Part shown: positions 36,884-49,009 of the stretch, one piece after another
Numbering within the stretch: the first letter of the stretch is position 1
Layout: the number at the start of each line of letters is the position of its first letter
DNA from: Dioscorea cayenensis subsp. rotundata
Taxonomy: Eukaryota > Streptophyta > Magnoliopsida > Dioscoreales > Dioscoreaceae
Length of the DNA: 64,000 bases
Direction: 5' to 3'
NCBI RefSeq assembly: GCF_009730915.1
Contig: NC_052492.1
Location: 434,001 to 498,000 of the forward strand
Made by a program: the position numbers and the translations under genes
The notes under the pieces: generated by a model
Databases searched by the model: none
The model's input: only the letters and a program-made list of their open reading frames with translations
What the model was told of the DNA's origin: nothing

Positions 36884-37799
36884 ATTTGTCTCCATGTTTT
36901 TGAAAACGGACCGACCGGCGAGTCGGACTGGAAAAAACCAGGGAACCGACCATGGCCGATCCGGTTTTAGAATTAATGTTGACCGAATTTTTGAACCGGT
37001 CAAACCCGCCAAAACCCGGTGAACCGGCGGTCGGACCAAAATCGGATGGAACCCGGTTTTTCAATTTTTTTATTTTGTTTTTGTTTTTGTTTTTGTTTTT
37101 GTTTTGTTTTTGTTTTTTTAAGAAAGGACTTAGGGGCATGAATTGCTCTTTTTTTTTCTTCGATTTCATGATCTCTTTGAGTCTTGATTTGTCGAAAAAT
37201 ATTATTTGGATTTTTGGAACTTTGGAGTTTAGAGGTATGAGAAAAAAAAAAAAAGAAACTTAGTAAATTGTTTAAGAAGTATAGATCATTTTAGGACTTA
37301 TTTTATTTTTATACTTTTTATTTTAATGGTAATGATGATCAAATATGAGAATTAAATTAATCATACTTAGTTCTAGTTTTTGTTTTTGAATGTTCATGCC
37401 TTGTCTCATCCTCACATAATTAGTAATTTAATTAGTTGTTTAATTTATGTAGTTATCATCATCCATTTATGATTAATAGATTAAGAAATAAAAGGTTTAG
37501 GGAATTGTATTTATTGCTTTATCTAGATTAATTATTTGAATCTTCAACCATTTTGATAAAAATCATAATGATATTAAAAATAAATATTTAAGATAATTAT
37601 GATTAAAAATATAATAAAGTTTGTTATTATATGTATATATATATATAGTATATATATAATATTTAAGATAATTATTTATTTATGACGTCATCCGGGTCCG
37701 ACTAAAAGCGGGTCATCCCGAGTCGAACCGAGTCGACCCGTGACTCAAATACGAGACCGGTTCGCTATCCGGTCCGGTTTTAAAAACATTGATTTGTCT
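36884..37799. mobile_element. hAT-type non-autonomous DNA transposon (MITE-like), 900 bp
   Basis: Direct repeats ATTTGTCT at 36884-36891 and 37792-37799 give a perfect 8-bp target site duplication. The body 36892-37791 starts CCATGTTTTTGAAAACGG, and its other end read inward starts CAATGTTTTTAAAACCGG, an imperfect terminal inverted repeat. Both ends carry many CCGG/ACCGG/GTCGG motifs, as expected of subterminal transposase-binding repeats. The middle is AT-rich with a GTTTTT run (about 37070-37118). There is no transposase. An 8-bp duplication with this kind of end fits the hAT superfamily. Confidence 0.85.
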
Positions 37800-37885
37800 T
37801 GAGCGGAAGATTAGATGCACTTTCCTCAGGGGAGGGTCAAGGGTGGGGGGTTGACGGACTCTTTATTTCCATTGCTTTTGAGCTT

Positions 37886-38153
37886 CTAAATGACTTTTTA
37901 AGTAAATGTGGATAAACCATCGATTTATTGAAATACTTAAAGAGACAACAGATCGAGAATGAAACGAGTACAAAGAGCCCTCACCGGGAAGTGAGTAAAA
38001 GGCAAATATTACTAAGCGAGGAGGCGTGAAAGAACAATCATCGAAAATAAACACTGACCGAGCGAAAGGCGCCGTCTGGAGCTATAGGTCCGTCCAGGAT
38101 AGAGAAGAAGGAGGATTACTCCTGTGCAATGTCAGGCGCCTAAATGACTTTTT
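37886..38153 (-). mobile_element. Short retroposon (SINE or truncated LINE) with 14-bp target duplication
   Basis: CTAAATGACTTTTT occurs at 37886-37899 and again at 38140-38153, flanking a 240-bp insert. On the minus strand the insert ends TTTCAATAAATCGATGGTTT and ATCCAC. This resembles fragments near 27015, 32043, 36196 and 42430 and suggests a repeated 3' end. I could not find clear tRNA-like A and B boxes, so a SINE is unproven; a 5'-truncated LINE of another family is equally possible. Confidence 0.75.
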
Positions 38154-38242
38154 GTAAAAGGTTTAGCTAATTAATTAATTGCTTTTATGAAAATATTGTT
38201 AATTTTGTGCACTCTGCTACGGTCCTGTGCATTTGTATATAA

Positions 38243-38356
38243 ATGGGCAACAAAAAGCAGGCATATGCTGATGAAGAAGAAAGGCGAAAGGCGCTGCTGC
38301 GGCAGAGATTGGAAAGAAGAAGGTTGAATTTTGGGATCTCATCTAACAAAAGTTAG
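38243..38356 (+). CDS. Candidate small ORF, 37 aa, highly charged
   Basis: ATG at 38243 opens a 37-codon frame beginning MGNKKQAYADEEERRKALLR and ending in SNKS. It is rich in Glu, Arg and Leu and would form a charged helix. No family is recognised. It could equally be a stray exon remnant or chance. There is no proof of expression. Confidence 0.25.
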   Translation: MGNKKQAYADEEERRKALLRQRLERRRLNFGISSNKS

Positions 38357-39347
38357 GATAATAAAAACTAATAAAACAGGGAGGGATGGGTTTAAGATGG
38401 GAGAGTACAATTGTACCCAAAAAATAATAATTATTATTATTATAAACTGTAGTACTAGGCAAAATATAAATATAACATAGGATAATATAATATGAACAAG
38501 GATATATGCACGAGAAAAAGTAAGCAGGAGATGTGTTATTGTTTAGTAATGTATAGAAGAAGAAGAAGAAGAAGAAGAAGAAGACAATGTTGGGAGGAGG
38601 GATGCATGATAGCATAGGGCGTTGAGGCAAATGCAATTAGTGGGCAGGGAATGGCGTGGGATGGGAAAGAGCATGCTTGGTCTAACGGACCGGAAGAATG
38701 GGGAGGGCGTGTTCAATAAATATCCAATGTTTCCTCTGCATATAACAACGGTGTCTCTACAGTCAGACATTTGGCCTAACTTGTTCCTTTCTTTCTTCTT
38801 CTTCTGCATCATGTGTGTATTTATATATGCATAGGAAATATAAATCAATTATAAATGCTCTGAAAATGAAATATGCGTTTATTTGAACATTGAACTTTGG
38901 AGCTTATGCTGAAGACTATGAAGAAAATAAGAAGGACATTAGAGGCGCAGGTGGGGAATTGGAATCGGAATTGGAAACAGCTAGGACCCTCAAATTAAAA
39001 ACACAAATGGCATAGCCATTAAATGTGCACCCGTTGAGTGATGTGCTTGTGTGAGTGCGTGTGACTTTGCACGCGCGTGGGGTTTCGAGCACGTGAGCTC
39101 CTCTCTTTTGTATATAAATATATATACACACACACACATACATACATAGTCTCGGAGGGTGCACTAAAAAGTGTTCTAGCTAGTGGTGGATGTCTGTGTT
39201 CCATCTATAGTGCTCCTCTGCCACTTCACTTCACTTCACTTGTCTCAAACATAAGCCTCAAACTCTATATATATCTCATCTAGTTGATCAGGACTTCCCA
39301 ATCTCAGGGGAGACATATTAAGAGCCATTAAGGACACATATATAAAA
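38357..39347. other. Upstream region of the LOG gene
   Basis: Contains a GAA repeat (about 38558-38583), an ATT-rich patch near 38427 and TATA-like sequence near 39111-39125 (TATAAATATATATAC) followed by CA repeats. A CACTT-repeat leader (about 39224-39240) lies just upstream of the LOG start. No other gene seen. Confidence 0.45.
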
Positions 39348-40730
39348 ATGGAGATTGAGATGGAGATGCCGATGCAACAGTCCAGGTTCAAGAGGATCTG
39401 CGTCTTCTGCGGCAGTAGCCAGGGAAAGAAGAGAAGCTATCAGGATGCTGCTGTGGACCTCGGCAAGGAATTGGTATAATCAACATTTCAAAAACTTTTT
39501 AATTTTTTTTTTCACTTTATAATCTCTTGAATAGTACTTATCTTAGCTTTCTTAACATCTTCCGGTGGCTTCTTATTCATTCCCATCTTTTGCACCAGCA
39601 ACATTGCCTGGTAGCATTCCAGTGTTAAAGTTTCGATCTGTTATGTGTATATGTTTGTATAGCACAAAATGTATGTATGTATGTATGTATGTATGTAGTT
39701 GTTCATTGCAGCTCTGTTTCTGTAGTTGATGTTGGTGAATTGGAGTGTGAATAAACAGAGTTTATTAAATAGTTTATTAAATGCAAATGTATACGCATGC
39801 TTTCTCAAGTAAAGAAACAGAGAAATTTATGATTTATTTACTCATAGCTTGCTCGGTGATTTTGTACGTTTTCAGGTTTCAAGAAACATTGATCTGGTTT
39901 ATGGTGGAGGGAGTGTTGGCCTGATGGGTTTGGTGTCCCAAGCTGTGTATGATGGCGGGAGGCATGTTATTGGGTCAGTTCATGTGCATTTAATCATTTC
40001 TCTTTTTGTTCTTGTGTCCGGAGCCTATCATGGCTACAGTTAGGCTTTAAGAAGGAAATTATGTGATGTTATGATGTCAGAAGCACCCTATACATAGTAG
40101 GGGGTGTATATATATATATATATATAGTTAAAAGAGGACGAGAAGCAGAGCATGTTATTTATATATAACTCTAGGCCTTCATCTTTTTGTTTTGCTTCTC
40201 TTCTTCAATATTGTATCTCACTCCGAGCCACGTTGTTGTGCAGTGTTATTCCCAAGACTCTTATGCCCCGAGAGGTATGCCTCGCTGGCCCCAACTGATG
40301 AAAAGCCTCATCCCTTTTTATCCTATTGGGAGTTTTTTCTTAAAAAAACTCTCCTTTCAGAAAACAGCACCCAAGAATGAATGCGCATTTACATGTCTAC
40401 TTGCAGTTCTTCTCCTTATTCTTTTTTTTAAGTATATGAATGAAACCTACCAGTGCTGTGTGTTGTTAGAGCATTTGGCGTAATCGGTAACCCATGCCCC
40501 CATAAGTGATGGTAAACCTGCAGAAAGCCAGTTAAAGAATGGAGTGCCTTTTATATATATATATATATATTTAGTTATGTTATGTTTTGCTGGGACCATT
40601 TATGCAGATAACAGGGGAGACTGTGGGAGAGGTTAAGGCAGTAGCAGATATGCACCAAAGGAAGGCAGAGATGGCCAGGCAGTCTGATGCCTTTATTGCC
40701 TTGCCTGGTTAGTGATTAGCCTGCACTTCC

Positions 40731-40774
<44 letters not shown>

Positions 40775-41454
40775 CTACAAAACTTTGTTGCATTGTTGCT
40801 TCCAGTAAAAACAATTTGATTGCAAACTTGACAATAAAGATCCTGAGTTTGCTCATTCCTGCAGGAGGGTATGGAACTCTGGAAGAATTGCTGGAGGTGA
40901 TTACCTGGGCTCAACTGGGCATACATGACAAGCCGGTATGACATGCTGCATCGATCATACCAACTCTTTAATTAGCATGCTTGTTGCTTAAGTGCATGTG
41001 TATGCATTAGTAACTGAGTCCTTAGAATGCGGTCAAGGTGTGTTGTTCCTTAATTATGACTTCTGGAACTTAATATGGCTCTGTTAGCAGGTGGGATTGC
41101 TGAATGTGGATGGTTACTACAACTCGTTGCTATCCTTCATTGATAAAGCCGTAGAAGAAGGCTTTATTAGCCCAAGTGCTCGTCATATAATTGTGTCCGC
41201 ACCAACTGCCATGGACCTTGTCAAGAAGCTTGAAGTAAGTAATAAGAAATATACAATTGTATATATACAAATCTGTATTAACCTGGCTAGAGTAACTAAT
41301 TAAGAGGGTGCTCATCTGCTATATACATATATATATATGTATATGTTTGTTGGTGTTGCAGGAATATGTCCCCCGGCATGAAGGAGTTGCTCCGAAGCTG
41401 AACTGGGAGATTGAGCAGCTTGGCTATCCCTCACAGTGTGAAATCTCAAGGTAG
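39348..41454 (+). CDS. LOG: LONELY GUY cytokinin riboside 5'-monophosphate phosphoribohydrolase
   Basis: Seven exons: 39348-39473, 39876-39973, 40244-40274, 40608-40707, 40865-40935, 41091-41234 and 41362-41454. All have GT/AG borders and continuous phase, giving 220 residues, the usual LOG length. The enzyme removes ribose 5'-phosphate from cytokinin nucleotides, releasing active free-base cytokinin in one step in cytosol and nucleus. The family signature is clear: ICVFCGSS near the start, [11 protein letters not shown], and the catalytic motif PGGYGTLEE at 118-126 with the conserved Arg109 in [13 protein letters not shown]. Nothing is missing, so the enzyme is predicted active. Introns carry AT, TATG and TTA microsatellites. 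Which LOG paralogue this is cannot be decided from the sequence. Confidence 0.95.
39671..39699. repeat. TATG tetranucleotide microsatellite in LOG intron 1
   Basis: About seven ATGT units within the first intron. Confidence 0.85.
40733..40772. repeat. TTA trinucleotide microsatellite in LOG intron 4
   Basis: About 13 ATT units within the fourth intron. Confidence 0.9.
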
Positions 41455-42877
41455 AACCTGTTCATGGAGAGACACATATGTTTTGGCAGAGTGTCACTGT
41501 TAAAATGGCATCACCATCAAGTTCAAGGGAAATGGAGGAGAAAGGAGGAGGGATTTTTTTTGTTTTGTTTTGTTTTTTTGTAAAATACGGCTAATGGCCT
41601 TTTACTCATTATATCAGCTTCCGCAAAGTATGTGCTCATTTTTCCTAAAACAGAGAAAAATTCCATACTCAGATATAGAGAGGCTTTGGTTTTTTTACTT
41701 TTTCTGCAAACGCTCTTTCTATATATCGTATTACCTACATCATCAAAATGGTGGTGCATGCTAATTCTTGATCAGAGCTTAAACAGCCATCTCATGCATC
41801 ATTCATATTTATTATTTACACAAGGCACAGGCGCTCATAACCCGGAGACTTTGGGTAAGACGTCTGATCAGTGAGCGCCTGGCAATATTATCGCTATATA
41901 TAGGATTGTAGCACTGTTCTGTTCAGTACAAATGAGCAGCATATGATTGATCGATCGGTTCATTACAAGTGGCCGTCATTCTCGTATATATTGATGAATG
42001 GAGGATTCGTACTTGGTGTACTGTGGTTGGTGTTGGTGTTGGTGTTGGTGTGGGTGTGCATCCATCCCCTCACCCCCATTGATAGTATGAATGAATGAAA
42101 GGAACAGGATGATGGCCTGGGTAGTACGTACCCTAACAGGCCCCGCTTGTCTTTGCGACGAGGACCATCAAAATTATAAATACTCAGTGGATGGACAGGG
42201 ATTTTTTTTTTTCCACACTGAAAACACGGCAGAAGGAATATAGAGCCAAATACAAATAACTTAAAATTGTTGATATATTATCTGATACATGCCAAAGAAT
42301 TTATTTATTTATTTATTATAAATAAAATGAATGAATCACAAATTTAAGAATTTAATAAAACACATTATAATAAATACATAATTTTTATCTATCATATATA
42401 TATATTTAACAAAACAATCGCCAAAATGAATAAACCACAAACATATAACAAATACTCAAAACCTAAAATTGACTTTATTCTGTTTAATAATTCATCTTAT
42501 GATAACATAAACCCTTAAACCCTCAAGCCACGCCTCCTCATTGAAAATACCACATTTTGCTGGAGTTTCCCCCTTAAATCTCTCCATGTACTGGAAAAAA
42601 ATAAATTAAAAAAAAATACCAGAATTTCCCTCAACGAAAGGGCTTGCTAGTTGCTGCCTAAAAGCCAACAACACTAATAAACATGCATGCCATATATCCC
42701 TATTCTTCTTTCTTAATATAGGTTTACTATACAATAAAATTAAACCCATGGCAAAGCATCAATATGATCAACTTCATAAAAAGAATGGGTGTTTGTTAGC
42801 TTCAGCCAGGAGATAGTTCTTGAATTTAAATGGAGGCCGCTTCCAAATTCGTGCCGTACCATCAATTTTAGGGAGTT
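41455..42877. other. Convergent 3' intergenic region (LOG / TPST)
   Basis: LOG and TPST converge here. The stretch holds both 3' untranslated regions, a GGTGTT repeat (about 42027-42058), ATTT units near 42300-42320 and short pieces with the GATAAACCAC-like motif (about 42430). No gene seen. Confidence 0.5.
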
Positions 42878-45800
42878 TCAAACCTTCAGCTTCGATGTCC
42901 TCCTCCTAGCAGTTACAACCAAAATGACCACTCCAATCATCAGCAGCACTGTAATTCCTAACAAAATCGTCTTCCATGGGATACAATGATAAAAGTCTTG
43001 GCAGACCTGTTTCCGCATTTCCTGCATGAGGAAGGAATACCAAAGAAATATGAGCACACAAAGCTGACAGGCCTCTTATTTTTCACCAACAATCATGAAA
43101 CTAAAGAAGCAGAAATAGATTACTAAGGCTGGTAAAGGACATGCAGTTTTCTGGTTTCCCACTTTCAATTCAACATTTGCTAGCAGTTGCCAACTAAATG
43201 GGGGTGCCAGGACACGCCAAGAATAAATTTCCCAGCACCACTGGTATTTCATTGTCAAAACATATTGACAAAAATACAAAGTGTTTCTCCAGGGCAGATT
43301 ATGTAAAGGTAAATTTGAGGCTTGTAATGGAAAATTTAAAATTCTTTGACAAACCACTTCAGCTGACGCATTCTTTCGCTGCCTGTTAAAAAAGTTTTCA
43401 GCAGTCTGCATCAGATGTTTTTGTTCTTGCAAAAATAAATCCTGTGCATAATTGTACAGCTCCACATCAAGACTGTTGAGTGACAGTATTTGCTGCAGGA
43501 TCTCCTCTGGAACCATAAGCCGTGCCTGTGAATACAAAATTTTATGCAAGAAAATAAGTACATCATGCAGTTACCATATAGTAAACTATACTATAGCAGC
43601 CTCATCAAAAAAAACATAATGCAGTCGGAAGAAGAAGAGGCATGCCCAAATAGAACTGAACAAATGGAAGTATCAACACCAGCAATTTGCAAATTTTTTT
43701 TAATGGAAAGTATACTGCATCACGCTAGCCACAGAAGGTTGTTCTTACTCAATCTCAACAAATACAACCCAGTACCCTTATTAATGTATTAAATCTACAT
43801 CAAAATTTAATAGCATATAATATTCAAAAAATCCTAATAGAGCTTTCTTCCATATATATCACCTCCTTCGAAAAGTTTGCAGGAGCAATCCACCTCAATG
43901 AAAAGGTTCGCCGAGTAGATTGGGATTTCCGTAAATTTGAAATACAAACTTCATAATCATCCATCAGCTTTTGAACTGTCATCTGCTACCAAAACAAAAT
44001 GTCTGTAAAATATGAAAAAATACATATGATAAAGAGAAGAAAAATCAAACTAAATGTTTCAATGTTAAACAAAAAAATCAAAAAAAGAAACACATGACTA
44101 AGAGTAAAGATCCACGTGCTTTTAACTAAAAAAGAAAGCAGACGTATTACATTTTTGTCTGTTGATTTGGCGCTTTTTGGAGTAGGAACTTCACCTTGTT
44201 GTTGGTCATTTGTACTAAGCTATTATGAAAGATAAAAGAGATGATTAAGAAAATATTGCCAATGATCCAAAACACTTTTTGCAGTTGACAACACAAGATC
44301 CAACTCAGCTTACCTGATTTTGAATTGATTCATCATCCTCAGGATCTGCAGCAAATGAAGCCAATTCCATAAGCAGCAGCACAGCATGAGAGTTGTGTTT
44401 TTTACATAGTAACTCCAAACGGATTAAACAAGCAAACTATAAAGTAAAATCTATATCTATAATAGGAGATGTTGGGCTGCAGAAGATATGTTATAGAAAG
44501 TATACTCATATGTGTGACCTAACCTGTTATATTAATTGCATCTTGCCCAAAATTCAAGCTCAAGGATTCTGACTGGGAAAGAACCTGTGCCCCAACCATG
44601 TTTGCAAACATTGTAGCAGACTTTTTGTGGTCCTCAGTAAGCCCAACATATAACATATGATCCAATCTACTCTGAATGATATAGAAAGGTGGTAACATTT
44701 CTGTCCTATGATATAACAAATTTGGAGCATGGCTAAATAGCAGATTCCATGTACCTTTGCAACATCCAGCACAAATTTACCAAGTTCAGGATGTGTCCTT
44801 ACACAATGGCGAATGAAATGAGATTCCTCAAGATAAGAATTGTTTGTTAATCCAGCAATCTGTTAAGGGAACAAAAAAGAAAGTTAAAATCTATCCTGTT
44901 AAGAATTTGAGCAGCGAGAACTTAAATAACTTCTCCCTAAACCAAAGAGAACTATATAACTTAAAGAACTTCTCCCTAAACCAAAGTAGTTATCACTTGA
45001 GTAGTTTTCCATATACCACAGGACTCACAGGAACTACTGTTTCATATGCCCCTGATTGTAGCAGACACAAAATACACTCCGAATTACAAGGACCTTTTCC
45101 TGTAAATTGTTTTCGAACATAAAAGTGTCATGCTCTGTGAAATTCAAACTTTCAGAAAAAAACTGCGTTGAACAGTGTTTTGAATAGTCTCTACCTGGAC
45201 TAAAGAAAAAGAACTAGAAATGAGTAACCGTGGAGCAAAGAAAAACCCAGCCACAGCAAAGTTTTATCAAATTCTCAGCTCATTTTTGATGAACTAGAAA
45301 GTTTAAAATTATTTCAATGAAAAGCATCAGCATACTTAACCAAACAATCATCAAAAGTCAGAAATATGTAGAATCAAAGACCTGGCGTACCTGAAATGTG
45401 GCTCCATTGTGAATGATCTCATGAACTACCGGATGATTGATGAACGCGTGCAAGGGCATAATCATGTCCTCCATATTGTAGGGGTTATTGTGACGTTCAC
45501 TTTCTGCAACTTTCCTTGATTTCCTAGCATCCCTCTGTCAATTTTAAAGCATTGGCATACATCGATAAAGCCAAGATCCAAATACAACATAAATATGCAT
45601 TGAATTAAAAAGTATATTGAAAGAGGATCAAAGGTTGAAAGAGGAACTCAAAGATATGAAACATAACATCCCATAATGAAAATTCAAAAACAATAAAAAT
45701 AAAAAACTTGCCAAAACAATGCACTTCTGAATTTACTGAACTAACATATTTCCAGAACAAATTCGCAGGAGCATCAGCGGAGTGGAGAAACTTCTTAGGC

Positions 45801-47743
45801 ATGCAAATGAATAAACTCCATTTTTAGTGAGGATATCAATGACAAAGGGCTGAGCCACTGATCTAAGCCATGGGATCAATCATGAAGTAGCATCGAACTC
45901 ACTTATCAAGATCACCTATGTTCATAATATCAAACTTCAAATAATACCAGAACAAACAAAACAATTTGTAACTAGAAACTTGGCCCAAACATAAAAGATC
46001 AAAAAAATCTAATATTACAATCAACTTTATTAAAATTAAAAGAAAAAAATCGATGGCCAGCCCTACTGAATAGTAATAATAACAATGATGGCCCCAAAGA
46101 TACTGAAGATATTATGCAAATTCTTGGGAATCTAGGTGGAAGAAAGGACGACGTTCCTCTCTAAAATTTATCTAACAAATTCACAAATGCAAGTAGCAGA
46201 AAAATCATGAGATTTAGAAATACCCGAGCAAAAAGATCTTCTCTCATCCATGGAACCAAGTACTTCCAAGGCCATATGTCCAAGGTACTAACACCACGTG
46301 ATTTAGGACGTAAACGCCTAGACATTTGTGTCACCGAAGTTAAATTTGGATGCACAAGAAACCTTGCAGCAACTTCAATTGCAAATTCATAGGAGCTGAA
46401 GAGACGATCAATGGGATTCCTCAACACAGTTACAACCGAGGTCTGCTCCTTGGGCAGTTTAGACATCAAACTGTAGTCATCATGAGTGACCATCAACCTG
46501 CAATTTGGTTTGCTAGACAAAACAAAGATGACATTCAATTTCATGAAATGATGCAAATAATTGTCATCAAAGGCAAAGAGAAACTTCAGCTTTAAAGCTT
46601 TTATTTTTATTTTTTAAAAGAACCCCAGCAGGGACTTAGTTAATGAGGGAGAAAAACAAAGCCAGCAGAAATTTAAGACATCATAAGTTAGAAACAAAAA
46701 ATTTGAACTTTTAAGTTATTAGTTATTGCAGAAAAAAGACAAACAAAAGCAAAATTTTAAAGAAAATCACCTTGGATCAAACCGCAACTTATCATAAGAA
46801 CGAGGGCATTCTTGATAACTTGTGTACAATTTTCTCAAGAAGCTGCCAGCGACATAAACATCTGTCAGTATATAATAACAAGAGAATTTTCTTAGAAAAC
46901 AGGCGGATAGGAGTAATGGAAAACAGAAATTACCAATAGAAGTATGAGCGACCACCAGTTCTAGGAATGTGTAAAAAGAATAATAGATCTTTCAATGATA
47001 ATTTGTCATCCTTGCTTCCAGTGAAAATAGAAGATTCCACCCAATTCTTGACAGTGGTTTCACATTGAGAAAAATCTTTATCGGAAGACACATGACTTGA
47101 GGCAAAGACTGTAAAATAGAAAAAGCCAACTTCCACCGATTTATTGATTCACATAAAAGCATATTAAGAAGCTTGTGTGGAAAAGCATAAAGGTGTTCAG
47201 GTTAGGAGATACATTCATGTTATATCAAAACTAATACACAACATGATTTAATTAGAAACCGTATAAGCAATCCAACTCCCTCAAAAGATTGGATGCAAAA
47301 TGTTATATTAAATTTTTTTTCTCGTAAAAATAATAGAACTGTTACCTATTACTGAAATGTGTTATTTTAGTGAAGAGTTATTTGCCTTTGTGAGTTATGT
47401 TTATTGCATCAACATATGATTGCCTGATGGCAGTAGCTACTAACAATTAACAGAAAGTCATATGTTATAGAATGAATGAATTTTCTGATTAACCACCAAC
47501 ATGACATTCAGGAAAAGATGCCAAAATGCCAAAGTATGGACAGTAAATAACAAAACCTAGTTAACTGTGAGAAATGCGTCTTACAAACCAAATGGTGACA
47601 ATACTTGCATGTTTATGGATGAAGTTATAATGTGCAAAAATTGGGGACAAAATCCAAAAGAAAAGGATGTAAAGGCAAATGAATATAAACATACCCAGGT
47701 AAAGAAGTACCAAAATTATGCTAAATCTGAGAGTGGATTCCAT
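42878..47743 (-). CDS. TPST: Plant tyrosylprotein sulfotransferase
   Basis: Minus-strand exons in transcript order: 47743-47695, 47108-46934, 46842-46771, 46512-46224, 45534-45391, 44859-44755, 44671-44524, 44345-44314, 44219-44151, 43982-43863, 43525-43355 and 43021-42878. Phases agree throughout and give 505 residues, close to Arabidopsis TPST. The protein transfers sulfate from PAPS to tyrosines of secreted peptides (PSK, PSY, RGF, CIF precursors) in the Golgi. Seen: a signal peptide (MESTLRFSIILVLLYLG), the 5'-phosphosulfate-loop motif LHIPRTGGRSYF at about 62-73, a conserved block with THDDYSLM, then TVLRNPIDRLFSSYEF, the STLDIWPWKYLVPWMREDLF block, and a C-terminal membrane anchor (about 475-495) followed by a basic tail (ARRRTSKLKV). 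This type I topology is the plant form, unlike animal TPSTs. The end of exon 11 (43355) is the least certain border. Confidence 0.93.
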
Positions 47744-49009
47744 TTCCTTCTGTCTTGACCTAACTGTCACACACCATAACAAAGAATGGACAAATTGACA
47801 TTAAGAAACCACACATTAATACAAAACAGAAGTAGCTAGTTTGAAGGCAAGGGCACATTGTTGGATTCATCATTTACAGTTAAGGTTTAGAAACAACAAT
47901 TGGGCACATCTGAAGCACAAGTAATATATACTACAAAAACCACAGTGAGATGTCCTAATATTGGATTAAAAACAGAACTAACAGAAATCGCAAGGATAAA
48001 TATAGCATATATATATATATAGCAAACAACAGGCTAATCAAAGATAAGGAACAGTCACCATGAATAATGGATTTCAAGCATGACATAAATTGCAGAGGGA
48101 AATCCAGAAACACTGAGTCTGTTTTACTAAAATCAAAGAAGTTGGTGTCATTAGTGAACATAATTGCAAAAACTAGATGCCAAGTCAACCAGCAGAAACT
48201 AGTTTGTTTGTCAGAAGGATATAAGACACATTAACGCCGCCAAAGCCAACCTTAAACACAACTGAATCAGAACAATAAAGAGAATAGATTGAGTTTAAAC
48301 AAAAGGGAAAACTTTGTATACGGGCTTAATCAAAAAGCCAGTTCGCCCACAAAGAAGAAAGGAAAGGATCAAGAACAGTGTTCTTACGGGGAAAAATACC
48401 CAAAAACCACTTAGATCTCCAAATTTCATTCTCTAGATGATGATGACAAGAAGAAGAAGAAGAAGAAGAAGAAGAAGGAAGATGACAAGAAGGAAAAGGG
48501 ATGTACTAGTACCCAGATGGCAAAAGGAAGGATGTCCAGAAGCCCAGCCTAACAGAGTCTCTCCTCCCTCCTCCGCTGCCTACATCCCCACACTCATAGA
48601 GTCAAGATCTGAATTCTCCCACACAAGGGTTAAAAACTAAGAAAAAAAAAACAATTTAATTAATAAACAAAATAAAAATGAATAAGAAAGAAAGAAAGAG
48701 ACCGGCACCTCGTAGTCGCAAATCGTCGGAGAATGGCTGTCGGGATCCCGGCAGGCAGGAGGCCCAACCTAAGAGGGGCCTCGCCGATGCCCACAGCCGA
48801 AGCTTCGAGTCCCGTTTTAATCTCACGATTATTAATCAAAAGAGCTCAAGAATTACAAGCCTGCTACTTTTCTGTCAATCTCGAGGCTCTGCGAGCGGCT
48901 CTAATTCATCGACTGCGACAAACCCCCTCGCAATCCGATGCATTGGACGACACCCAGAATTTTCAGACGTTGACTAGCCCTTTGAAAATCTGGTAATAGT
49001 ATAATCGAA
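47744..49009. other. TPST upstream and leader region
   Basis: Likely holds the TPST promoter and perhaps a leader intron: GTAAGA near 48387 on the minus strand is a good donor. A GAA repeat at 48448-48476 (TTC on the TPST strand) and moderately GC-rich sequence up to about 48990 are consistent with a promoter/leader. Open frames on the plus strand (48437-48996) show no protein family. No separate gene called. Confidence 0.45.

Noticed and set aside
36952..37263. 103-codon frame inside the hAT-like element
   Set aside because: Driven by the GTTTTT run and CCGG repeats, with no transposase motifs.
43198..43389. Plus-strand frame opposite TPST
   Set aside because: Antisense of a TPST exon and intron, no independent support.
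39348..47743. Idea that LOG and TPST form a hormone gene cluster
   Set aside because: They converge, act in different pathways and show no shared promoter. Adjacency alone is not evidence.
48388..48429. A short ATG-initiated exon with a good donor, considered as the TPST start
   Set aside because: The ATG at 47743 gives a signal peptide in correct phase with exon 2 and a normal protein length. The upstream piece can at most be leader sequence.
48437..48640. Arg-rich frame from a GAA-type repeat
   Set aside because: It is a microsatellite translated in one frame within the TPST upstream region.
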